Part shown: in pieces, positions 1 to 7,229 of the stretch
How the letters are laid out: every line of letters begins with the position of its first letter
Position numbering within the stretch: the first letter of the stretch is position 1
NCBI GenBank assembly: GCA_903859705.1
Contig: CAIONQ010000009.1
Coordinates: forward strand, 1-64,000
Source of the DNA: an uncultured Chthonomonas sp.
Lineage (GTDB): Bacteria; Armatimonadota; Chthonomonadetes; Chthonomonadales; Chthonomonadaceae
DNA length: 64,000 nucleotides
Direction of reading: 5' to 3'
The notes under the pieces: generated by a model
What the model was told of the DNA's origin: nothing
What the model saw: only the letters and a program-made list of their open reading frames with translations
Databases searched by the model: none
Program-made: the position numbers and the translations under genes

Positions 1-139
1 GCTGCAATATTAGAACTGTCAGCACAAAAGGAGCTATGGGGATAGCGGTAGGCGCGAAGCAAAGCGACATAGAGGCGCCTGCCAGCGCCGCTATGAGTAA
101 CCGTGGCCAGAGTTTAAGAGTGTGTATCTTTAAATCCAT
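1..139 (-). CDS. lnt: Apolipoprotein N-acyltransferase, N-terminal fragment (runs off window)
   Basis: Forty-six codons are visible from an ATG at 139 to the left edge. The translation is a short basic start followed by two hydrophobic stretches separated by a Phe-Ala-Pro turn (around residues 29-30), the pattern of the first two membrane segments of Lnt, which adds the third acyl chain to outer-membrane lipoproteins in the inner membrane. The start overlaps the end of tsaC by 26 bases in another frame, which points to translational coupling. Only the N-terminus is seen and no catalytic residue (Glu-Lys-Cys nitrilase triad) is in the window, so the call rests on the hydrophobic pattern. Another polytopic membrane protein is possible. 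Confidence 0.6.
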   Translation of the reverse strand, partial: MDLKIHTLKLWPRLLIAALAGASMSLCFAPTAIPIAPFVLTVLILQ

Positions 140-1202
140 ATAACGAAGCCCGCCCCAGCCTGTCTCGAATTGCCAGCCAGTCATCATCATCAGGCGGTAT
201 CTCGGCAACTATCCGATGAACCTTTGCCGCATCCATGGTGTGCAGGGCCGCATAAAGCTGTTCGGCATAGCCCTGTGGTGAATCTGGCAGCATTTGTACC
301 AGCAGTCCTTCTTCAAAATCCGGTAATGTTCTGTAGCCGATGTATCCGACTTTCGTTTCCTCAGATAGTGTTATGTACCCACGGTTAGCTTCAGTAGATA
401 GTTTGCTGAACAGCTTTGCCAACCTTTTTTGAACGTTTGCAGCATTAACGAGAATTAGCGGCGATTGCGGTGCATAGTGGCGCAAACGAATGCCCGGAGT
501 GGCCAGGTCGGAAACTTCCTCTGAGTGTGTTCCGTCGCTGCGGCGAACCGGGCCAATCACTGCCTCTATTTCCGCAGGTGAAATTAACCCTGGGCGGAGA
601 ATCATTGGCCCATCAGAAGTGATTGCGATTACGGTGGACTCTATCCCTCCCAAAGCTGGCCCACCATCCAATACTGCTGGAATTCTGCCATCCAGAGTAT
701 GCAGAACGTGCTCTGCGGTGGTTGGCGATATCTTTTCGGAGCGATTTGCGCTGGGTGCAGCCACGGGCACACGGGCTGCGCGCAGCAGAGCAAGCGCCAC
801 GGGGTTGGAGGGCACGCGCAACGCCACCGTAGGCTTGCCTGCCGATACAATATCTGGAATTTTTTTAGAACGTGGCACAACAATGCTTAGTGGCCCGGGC
901 CAGAAGGCCGCCGCCAGCGCTTCGGCCTCTGGTGGCCACCGGGCAGCAAGAGCCTGTGCCTCTTCGGTGGAGGATGTATGTACAATTAGTGGATTAGAAG
1001 AAGGGCGCTGTTTGGCAACGAAAATAGTAGAAACCGCCATAGAATCCCGCGCGTTGGCGCCCAGCCCATAAACGGTTTCTGTTGGAAATGCCACAAGCCT
1101 TCCACGCCGTATAATGCTGGCAGCCTCTTCGATGGCACCCGCGTCCGGATGGGCGGCATCGACGGTAATAACCTGAGTTTTAAATATTTCTGGCAATGCC
1201 AC
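114..1202 (-). CDS. tsaC: L-threonylcarbamoyladenylate synthase (YrdC-Sua5 type)
   Basis: Makes threonylcarbamoyl-AMP from threonine, bicarbonate and ATP for the universal t6A37 modification of ANN-decoding tRNAs. The YrdC domain occupies about residues 15-205, with the PTETVYGLG substrate strand (40-48), KQRPSSNPL (64-72) and the APSAN nucleotide motif (148-152). A TPGIRLRHYAP linker (235-245) leads to a C-terminal Sua5 domain, so this is the long Sua5 form (362 aa) rather than short TsaC. I chose the GTG at 1202 because GGAGG lies five bases upstream and it follows the preceding stop by 28 bases. An in-frame start at 1295 would overlap the upstream gene. It overlaps lnt at its 3' end. Confidence 0.93.
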   Translation of the reverse strand: MALPEIFKTQVITVDAAHPDAGAIEEAASIIRRGRLVAFPTETVYGLGANARDSMAVSTIFVAKQRPSSNPLIVHTSSTEEAQALAARWPPEAEALAAAFWPGPLSIVVPRSKKIPDIVSAGKPTVALRVPSNPVALALLRAARVPVAAPSANRSEKISPTTAEHVLHTLDGRIPAVLDGGPALGGIESTVIAITSDGPMILRPGLISPAEIEAVIGPVRRSDGTHSEEVSDLATPGIRLRHYAPQSPLILVNAANVQKRLAKLFSKLSTEANRGYITLSEETKVGYIGYRTLPDFEEGLLVQMLPDSPQGYAEQLYAALHTMDAAKVHRIVAEIPPDDDDWLAIRDRLGRASLYGFKDTHS

Positions 1203-1230
1203 CCACCCTCCGCCAATTGCCTGAAAGGTT

Positions 1231-1785
1231 TCAGGGCTTGCGCTTCCACGACATAGAGTGAAGGCTAACCCATTTTCCCTCTTTGTTCTTGCCAAACATG
1301 GTTGTTACAAGCGTACCATCTTCTTTGAGCTCATCGGAGAAGCGGTATTTGCCGTTATCACCGGTCATGCCTTCAAATTCGCCGTTCAGCACGTTTCCGG
1401 AAGCAGCCACAAGGCCCTTATAGATTGTATCATGCCCGTGGAAGTCGAGATAATATACCTTTTTTGCGGAGGCATCCCATCCATAAAGGGACTCCATGGG
1501 GAACTCTTGCGGGGTGCCGATGGCGGCGCGGCCGGTGCCCCTGATCGCTTTGCCGGGTACACGCCACTCATACTTCAGTTCTGCTTTGAATGCACCGGTA
1601 GTTGCCCATGTTCCACCAACCATCTTGCCGAACAGCTTCATGGTAGCCTCAAAGCCCGGATCGGTGGCGGGACTTGCATCCTGGGCATGGGCATTTGGAT
1701 TGCCCGCTATGCAAACGAGAAACGTCAGCACACTCAGCATGGTGCCAATGAGTTTTGTTCTATGTTTAATTACTATTGTATTCAC
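1231..1785 (-). CDS. Secreted DUF1579-like protein
   Basis: A 184-residue protein with a cleavable signal peptide: basic start, hydrophobic core at about residues 13-29 and an AHA-Q cleavage site near 33. The mature part has the layout of DUF1579/lipocalin-like proteins: an early Gly-Gly-x-Trp, a central Gly-Trp-Asp followed by a Lys-Lys-Val-Tyr-Tyr strand, and a final Ser-Met-Ser-Trp strand, suggesting a small beta barrel. The GTG start at 1785 is preceded by AGGAG and comes two bases after the stop of the ArsR-AHSA1 gene, so the two are translated together. Function is unknown. The family assignment is by pattern only. Confidence 0.6.
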   Translation of the reverse strand: MNTIVIKHRTKLIGTMLSVLTFLVCIAGNPNAHAQDASPATDPGFEATMKLFGKMVGGTWATTGAFKAELKYEWRVPGKAIRGTGRAAIGTPQEFPMESLYGWDASAKKVYYLDFHGHDTIYKGLVAASGNVLNGEFEGMTGDNGKYRFSDELKEDGTLVTTMFGKNKEGKWVSLHSMSWKRKP

Positions 1786-1787
1786 GT

Positions 1788-2639
1788 CTATTCTCCTGAA
1801 GTAGTACTGCCACCCGGCACCGCGTAACAAATGCCCTTTTCTACATAGTTCTTGAGCGCACCCTCCATAAGGCCGCGTGCCCCTTTTTGGAACAGGCGCT
1901 CTGTTTCTTCGGGAACATCTCCCCAGAATGTTGTGGACTTGCGGTAAATGCACCTATCCGGATTTTCAGCATCCGGGATTACAGTCTGAACGTCGTAACA
2001 GTTGAACCCACGGTACATAACTCCCGGGCCAGACGATGCAAACTTCTTCCCGGGCTCCCACCACACAATAATGCCGTGGTATGCTCCCGCGCCCTCTCCC
2101 CAATCCTCCAGGCAGCGGCCGCCAACAAATGGTTCAAATACCATGCGCCCGTTCGGCCGAAACCGATGTGGCCACCAGGAATCCATGCCGATGGTTATGG
2201 CATCGAACACAGTTGCAGCGGGCGCCTCTATGGTAACTTCTGTTTCGATTTTTACAATTTTGCCCGCCTGCATTGCTCCGGCGGATGGGTCGATAAACGG
2301 CATTGTTTCTGCTCCCTGATGTTGCTTCTCCGCAAAGGCCTTGAGCTGTAGTGCGGTGCCAGCGGCCCTATCTGCATGCGGGTTTACCCAGCGCTCATAG
2401 ATCATTCTGAGCGGAACCGGGTTGAGGTAGTTGTATCTGTTTCTGCCCTCGCGCCGAACCAGAATAAGGTTTGCCTCTTCCAGCACACCCAGATGCTGCA
2501 TTACTGCGTACCGGCTGAGATCTGGAAAGTATTCGGTTACCTGGCCCGTGCCCATTGGGCCGCGCTGCAGCAGATCCAGAATCTGCCGCCGCACGGGGCT
2601 TGCCAGCGCTTTCCATACATGTTCAAGATCCAGCTTCAT
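1788..2639 (-). CDS. ArsR-family repressor fused to an AHSA1/SRPBCC domain
   Basis: Two domains in 283 residues. Residues 1-90 form an ArsR winged helix (KALASPVRRQILDLL at 10-24; recognition helix around SRYAVMQHL). Residues about 128-270 form an AHSA1/SRPBCC fold, opening with TEVTIEAPAATVFDAIT and rich in Trp. ArsR proteins usually sense metals or small molecules; the START-like cavity suggests a hydrophobic ligand as inducer, which is inference. I see no Cys metal site in the HTH part. It heads a run with the DUF1579-like gene, tsaC and lnt. A 24-bp palindrome sits directly before the ATG, so autoregulation is likely. There is no Shine-Dalgarno, so the mRNA may be leaderless. Confidence 0.85.
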   Translation of the reverse strand: MKLDLEHVWKALASPVRRQILDLLQRGPMGTGQVTEYFPDLSRYAVMQHLGVLEEANLILVRREGRNRYNYLNPVPLRMIYERWVNPHADRAAGTALQLKAFAEKQHQGAETMPFIDPSAGAMQAGKIVKIETEVTIEAPAATVFDAITIGMDSWWPHRFRPNGRMVFEPFVGGRCLEDWGEGAGAYHGIIVWWEPGKKFASSGPGVMYRGFNCYDVQTVIPDAENPDRCIYRKSTTFWGDVPEETERLFQKGARGLMEGALKNYVEKGICYAVPGGSTTSGE

Positions 2640-2640
2640 G

Positions 2641-2664
2641 ATATGTTACAATAATATCACATAT
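2641..2664. promoter_or_regulatory. Palindromic operator candidate for the ArsR-AHSA1 gene
   Basis: Imperfect 24-bp inverted repeat with 6-bp perfect outer arms (ATATGT ... ACATAT) and further matches inside, starting two bases upstream of the ATG. Its size and AT-rich dyad fit ArsR-family operators. On the minus strand it contains TATTAT, a possible -10 element, so a bound repressor would block transcription. The position where a ribosome site should be also suggests a leaderless transcript. Confidence 0.45.
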
Positions 2665-2707
2665 TTAACCAGCATTGGACAGAGTTGGCAAAATGATGTG
2701 TTTTGAG

Positions 2708-4012
2708 TCAGCGTTTGGAGCGGAAGTGCGATTCTGCGAAGGCTATGTAGGTTTTCCAATCCTCCAGCAGAACGTCGTGCTTGCCCTGGCGAATCCAATA
2801 ACCGATTTTGCCAGGAACAAAACCCGGGGCCCCTGGCCACTGAGTTGAGCCAACGCCATCCCCACCGAGAAGCCTGTAAACAGGATCGGCTGCTACGGCT
2901 GCAAGAAACTCGCCTTTTGGATCAGACCATCTATCTTCCACGGCGCTTGTTATCAGAACAGGCCGGGGAGCGATGAGCGATATGAGCTCATGAGAGTCTA
3001 CCGGCATGGCATCCTCATTTTCGCTATATTTTGCGAAATTGGGGCAAAACCAGTGTGGGAAACGGCGTGCCAGATCACCCACAGTTTCTCCAAAGATCCG
3101 TTTGTTGAGGGCAGCGCCCCCTGCCCCAGATTCATTCGAGATTACCAGGGCAATGCGCTCATCCTGTGCTGCCGCCCAGAGAGCAGCTTTGCCAAGGCGG
3201 CTGTGGCCCTGTATCGCAATTTTCTTAGCATCTACTCTGGGGTTAGTGCCCAGGTAATCCACACAACGGCTGAGTGACCACGCCCAGGCGCCTACCGTGC
3301 CCATTCGGGAGCCACCTCCATTTTGGAAGGCCTTTATAGCAGAGCGATACCCGAGTTTGTCTCCGCCCGGATAGTCTGGCTCAACATCCCCGTACCCGGC
3401 GGTAGCCACCCCAAAGCCATGCTCCAGGGCGTAATCGTATGGCCAGGAGTGGCTGTTAGAGCCCCGCATACTCTCGGCGGGCAGATGCTCTTTCAGCTGA
3501 ATTCCCAGGCCGTTTACCCAGTGGTGTGGTAGTGGGATATCTGCTTCCTCTGTGGTGGCAAAGTTGCCATCAAAGCTCAGTGCGAGGATTATAGGCACTT
3601 TGCCTTTTACATGATTGGGAAGGTAAATCAGCAGCTCGGTCTGCGGTCCATCCTCTTTGCCGGTATACAGCAGCGCCACGCGCAGCCTCGTGGCTTTGCC
3701 TCCACGGGCATCCTTCTTCTCTTCTCTCACAACAAAGCGCATGGCCTTCGGTTTGCCAATGGGAGTTTTGCCGAACCACTCGTTTTCGCACAATCGAAGT
3801 ATTTCAGGGCGACGCTTTTCACGCCAGGTTTGCGCATCCAGTACGGGAGAGCCGTCTTCGCATACGAGTGGATCCGGAAGAGTGTACGGTGCAACCTGTG
3901 CCTCATCCATTATTGTTGCCCTCTTTGGTGGTTGTGCCGTGGCAGGCAATATGGCAGCGCACAGCAGAGCAACGGGAAGAGTACGGAGTGCACTTTTCAG
4001 CATTACAGACAT
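2708..4012 (-). CDS. Secreted glucuronoyl esterase-like alpha/beta hydrolase (CE15)
   Basis: A 434-residue exported hydrolase with a signal peptide (hydrophobic core residues 11-24, cleavage after ATA). The nucleophile elbow GHSRLGK (269-275, Ser271) is the CE15 form seen in bacterial 4-O-methyl-glucuronoyl methylesterases, which cut the ester between lignin alcohols and glucuronoxylan. NESG follows at 293-296 and a candidate catalytic His412 lies in the C-terminal QGKHD motif. AAGGAG is five bases before the ATG at 4012. It follows cdsA in the same direction after an 81-base gap, so it may have its own promoter. The substrate could be another uronate ester. Confidence 0.82.
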   Translation of the reverse strand: MSVMLKSALRTLPVALLCAAILPATAQPPKRATIMDEAQVAPYTLPDPLVCEDGSPVLDAQTWREKRRPEILRLCENEWFGKTPIGKPKAMRFVVREEKKDARGGKATRLRVALLYTGKEDGPQTELLIYLPNHVKGKVPIILALSFDGNFATTEEADIPLPHHWVNGLGIQLKEHLPAESMRGSNSHSWPYDYALEHGFGVATAGYGDVEPDYPGGDKLGYRSAIKAFQNGGGSRMGTVGAWAWSLSRCVDYLGTNPRVDAKKIAIQGHSRLGKAALWAAAQDERIALVISNESGAGGAALNKRIFGETVGDLARRFPHWFCPNFAKYSENEDAMPVDSHELISLIAPRPVLITSAVEDRWSDPKGEFLAAVAADPVYRLLGGDGVGSTQWPGAPGFVPGKIGYWIRQGKHDVLLEDWKTYIAFAESHFRSKR

Positions 4013-4093
4013 CTTGTCTCCTTTAAGGCTGCGGGACCGCCCTTAACCCCCGCTGAGAAGTTAATAGTAAAACCCTGATCTGGCGGCTGGTTG

Positions 4094-4996
4094 CTACGGC
4101 GCAAGGCCCACCACGAGGCGCAGAAACAGATACGCGGCGGGTGCTGCGAATAGCAGGCTATCAAACCTATCAAGCGCACCGCCATGCCCGGGCATTAGCT
4201 TGCCAAAATCTTTCAAGCCCAGTTCCCGCTTCAATGCGCTTTCAAACAGGTCGCCCAGTGGGCCAAAAATCCCGGCAATAATCCCCACACCAATACCTGC
4301 TATGGGCGGCAGATGAATCCACCTGCCAAATAGCCCGCCTGCAACTACGGCGCCGATAAGGCCACCCAATGCACCTTCAATGGTTTTGCCGGGTGAGAGC
4401 TTAGGGGCGAGCTTGTGCTTGCCTATTGCACGGCCCGTGAAGTAAGCAAACGTATCGGTAGACCAGATGCAGACGGCGACAAACAGCATTATCCAGGCAC
4501 CGCGATCGGCCTCTGGAAAGCTGCCAACAAGCACGCGCCCGGCCACACCGCGAAGCAGCAGAAAACAGCTAAAGAGGCCACCGAGATACCAGAACCCAAT
4601 TTTGCCGTAAAAGGCTCGCATCCAACCCAGCCCGCGCCCGGTGTTCCAGGAAGCAAGCACAATACCTATGCCGAAAATAACCCATGCAAGTAGCACGGCA
4701 GCCCAGATGGTAAGCTGCGAGCGAATATCCGACACAGACGCAACATAGATAGCAGGAACCAGCGCAAGGCTGATCATCGCAAGTGCGGCATTGATGGGCT
4801 CGAACACCCTGGCAAAGGGCTGCCAAACGGTGGGAACATCCTGCGGTAAAGGAACAGATCTTTGCCCGCCAACAAACTCATGAATGGCAGCTGCGGTAAG
4901 CACTGTAACCGCCACAGCAAATGGCAGAGTTCCCCAGAAACATAGCGCAAGAAACAGGCCGATGCCCAGTATGGCGCTGATAATACGTGTAATCAT
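4094..4996 (-). CDS. cdsA: Phosphatidate cytidylyltransferase
   Basis: Integral membrane enzyme (300 aa, about eight hydrophobic segments) that makes CDP-diacylglycerol from CTP and phosphatidic acid, the branch point of phospholipid synthesis. The conserved core is visible: a Ser-Thr-Asp-Thr-Phe-Ala-Tyr segment, then GRAIGKHKLAPKLSPGKTIEG, then the C-terminal KLMPGHGGALDRFDSLLFA signature with the metal-binding Asp residues. The ATG at 4996 overlaps the stop of the upstream MFS gene by four bases (ATGA), so the two are coupled. Confidence 0.95.
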   Translation of the reverse strand: MITRIISAILGIGLFLALCFWGTLPFAVAVTVLTAAAIHEFVGGQRSVPLPQDVPTVWQPFARVFEPINAALAMISLALVPAIYVASVSDIRSQLTIWAAVLLAWVIFGIGIVLASWNTGRGLGWMRAFYGKIGFWYLGGLFSCFLLLRGVAGRVLVGSFPEADRGAWIMLFVAVCIWSTDTFAYFTGRAIGKHKLAPKLSPGKTIEGALGGLIGAVVAGGLFGRWIHLPPIAGIGVGIIAGIFGPLGDLFESALKRELGLKDFGKLMPGHGGALDRFDSLLFAAPAAYLFLRLVVGLAP

Positions 4997-6297
4997 GCCT
5001 CCAACTCCAACGCTCGCGCATCCACCTCAGCTGGCGCTCTTTCCACCTTTACAGCTATTAGAAAGCAAATTGCCACCAGTACGCACAGGCTGCACACTAC
5101 AAAAATGCGCCTGTAATTTCCCGAGTTTACTAACATGCCCGTTACAATACCGGTGATTGGTGTGGCGATAGAGAGCGCTGTAGACTGAAGGCCGGTGTAG
5201 AAACCAACCTCCTGACGGGGCACAAGCTGATATAGCAGAGGGTAAGCTGCCGCAAATTGAGCGCTGTTTCCCAGCCCCGCGATCATCATTACCAGTCGGA
5301 TTTGATCTAGAGAGTTCACCCATAGCCCGAGTGCAGATGCGGTGGCGATTAAGGCTAAGGCCAGCAGAAGAATAGGGCGCGGCCCAAATCGATCGACAAG
5401 TTTCCCGAAAGGCACCACGCACAGGGCAGTAACTGCCACCAGGATGAGAAATACCTGAAGCGCCACATCATCCTTGCAATGGCCGATGGTTTTGATAAAC
5501 ACCGTTAGAAACGGGAATACCGCCCCAACGCCAAGCCCGGAGAAGAAGCTTACAGCCAGTGCACAACGTGCCTGCTTGAGTACCCACAGGCCATCGATTG
5601 CGGTTCTAAGGCTGGCAAAGTTATTGACATGAATTTTACCGGCGGTATGGGCGGGTACTTCTGGCTCTTTAACACAGAGCACAGTAACCAATGTGGTTGC
5701 CATCATAAGCAGGGCACATACCAGAAACTTTGCTTCCAGCGTGATAGTAACCGGCCCAAGATGCGAAGGCAGCACCAGCAGTGATACCTGCCCAAGCAGA
5801 AACACAAACATAGAAATGCCCGTAACGCTTCCGCGCTGATGCTCTGGAGTGATATCCGGCATGAGTGCATTGTACGGATCCTGCGCGATATTGAAGGTTA
5901 CCGTAAATAGAAAGATACACAGCACCATCATCAGCAGGCGTGTGTGTTCCGGAAGATGCGCGCACAGTGGGGTTAGAATCAGGAACAGGGCAGAAATTGG
6001 AATGGCGGTAATCAAGAAGGGGCGGCGGCGACCATATTTGCCTCTTAATCTATCACTGGCAGCACCTACCAGCGGCTGGATGATTGCGCCTTCAAAAGAG
6101 TGCGTACTTCCGCCGAGGCCTATGATAACGTTGTTCTTAGTGAAACGTGCGAGGAAGAGAGAGAGAATTGCATTGTTGAGCGTGTAGAACGCGCCATAGC
6201 CAAAGTTCGCGATGCTATACGCGAGGGCCCTTCCGAACGGCAGATCTGGCTGCGACGTTGAGCTCTGGGGCGATGCACCGTTTTCGTTCAAATCCAT
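4993..6297 (-). CDS. MFS transporter of the GPH/sucrose-carrier type
   Basis: A 434-residue protein with about twelve membrane segments. After the second helix comes SDRLRGKYGRRRPF (about 82-95), the loop typical of glycoside-pentoside-hexuronide and SLC45-like sucrose carriers; a related loop (GKLVDRFGPRP) opens the second half. It probably imports a disaccharide or glycoside with protons, which would fit the secreted glycan enzymes here, but the substrate cannot be read from sequence. It starts 15 bases after the nucleotidyltransferase gene and ends in a four-base overlap with cdsA. Confidence 0.85.
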   Translation of the reverse strand: MDLNENGASPQSSTSQPDLPFGRALAYSIANFGYGAFYTLNNAILSLFLARFTKNNVIIGLGGSTHSFEGAIIQPLVGAASDRLRGKYGRRRPFLITAIPISALFLILTPLCAHLPEHTRLLMMVLCIFLFTVTFNIAQDPYNALMPDITPEHQRGSVTGISMFVFLLGQVSLLVLPSHLGPVTITLEAKFLVCALLMMATTLVTVLCVKEPEVPAHTAGKIHVNNFASLRTAIDGLWVLKQARCALAVSFFSGLGVGAVFPFLTVFIKTIGHCKDDVALQVFLILVAVTALCVVPFGKLVDRFGPRPILLLALALIATASALGLWVNSLDQIRLVMMIAGLGNSAQFAAAYPLLYQLVPRQEVGFYTGLQSTALSIATPITGIVTGMLVNSGNYRRIFVVCSLCVLVAICFLIAVKVERAPAEVDARALELEA

Positions 6298-6312
6298 CCC
6301 TCCATTACGTAA

Positions 6313-7092
6313 TCAGAAAGCTTGCTTAATCGCATACTGATACTCTTCCAGTAGATCGATATCAAATCCCAGAACAGGGTCTACATCATGTACTGCGGCA
6401 CCACGACAATGCAGAATACTGGAAGCCTTGTTCACAATATCTGTGGTGCTGAGTTTGCCAGCAGCGTACTTAAGGGCTGTTTGCAGGCCGATGAGCCGTG
6501 CCATCTTAAGGTTGCTCTTCCGGGCGGCAAATACGCTTTCAAAGTGTGCACGTCCGGCGCGCATTGCGTCCACATCCACCAGGAAAGCGCCACCCAGGCG
6601 AAAATAGCCATCGGCAAGGCGGCTATCGGTGCGAACCAGATCCGGGTAAACCACCTCGAACGGTTCACGACGCACCAGGGGTACACAGATATCTGCATCT
6701 GGTGGGCAGAGGTTGAGCAATTCGTACAGTGAGGATGCATTAACAAACGGCATGTCTGTGGTAACGATCAGTGCTTTCCGCGCTGGATCCTCGCCAGATT
6801 GCAACCAATCGATGCCCTTAAAGATATTCTCAGGGCCACTGTTGCCTTCCAACAGGGAGGCATCTGCTCCGCATGCCCGTGCCTCTTCAAGCGTTTCTTC
6901 CGGCCCGATTACAACCACTCGGCCAGGTTGTGGCAGGGCTTTGAGTGCCTTGATAGTGCGTGAAAGAATCGTTTCACCACCAAATGGGATCATCGCCTTA
7001 ACGGTGCAACCTGCAACCCGGGCATATTCGCCATGTATTCTACCGCCAGCTGGCAGTACCGCATCTACGTTGCCATATACTAATTGGGTCAT
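6313..7092 (-). CDS. MobA-like nucleotidyltransferase
   Basis: A 259-residue GT-A-fold nucleotidyltransferase (NTP_transf_3). It has the nucleotide loop LPAGG (13-17), a conserved Lys at about 33, and the metal-binding strand VTTDMPFV (TDMP). MobA enzymes transfer GMP to molybdopterin, but relatives make CDP- or GDP-activated alcohols and sugars. The LPAGG loop lacks the extra Gly of classic MobA (LAGGxSxRMG), so a role in molybdenum cofactor synthesis is unlikely. It is first in a run with the sugar-type MFS gene and cdsA, which hints at carbohydrate or lipid head-group activation. Confidence 0.72.
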   Translation of the reverse strand: MTQLVYGNVDAVLPAGGRIHGEYARVAGCTVKAMIPFGGETILSRTIKALKALPQPGRVVVIGPEETLEEARACGADASLLEGNSGPENIFKGIDWLQSGEDPARKALIVTTDMPFVNASSLYELLNLCPPDADICVPLVRREPFEVVYPDLVRTDSRLADGYFRLGGAFLVDVDAMRAGRAHFESVFAARKSNLKMARLIGLQTALKYAAGKLSTTDIVNKASSILHCRGAAVHDVDPVLGFDIDLLEEYQYAIKQAF

Positions 7093-7229
7093 ATTACGCT
7101 CTCTGTTCGTTTTTACCCGGTACTATTCCTGTAACGCGGTAATCGCAGGGGCGCGGCCAAAACTTGTGCCCGTGCAATAATCTATAAACAGCAATACATC
7201 CCTGTGCGTTTCGCATTGGAGACAGACTG

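Noticed and set aside
490-1071. Plus-strand open frame opposite tsaC
   Set aside because: Antisense of a gene with clear YrdC-Sua5 motifs.
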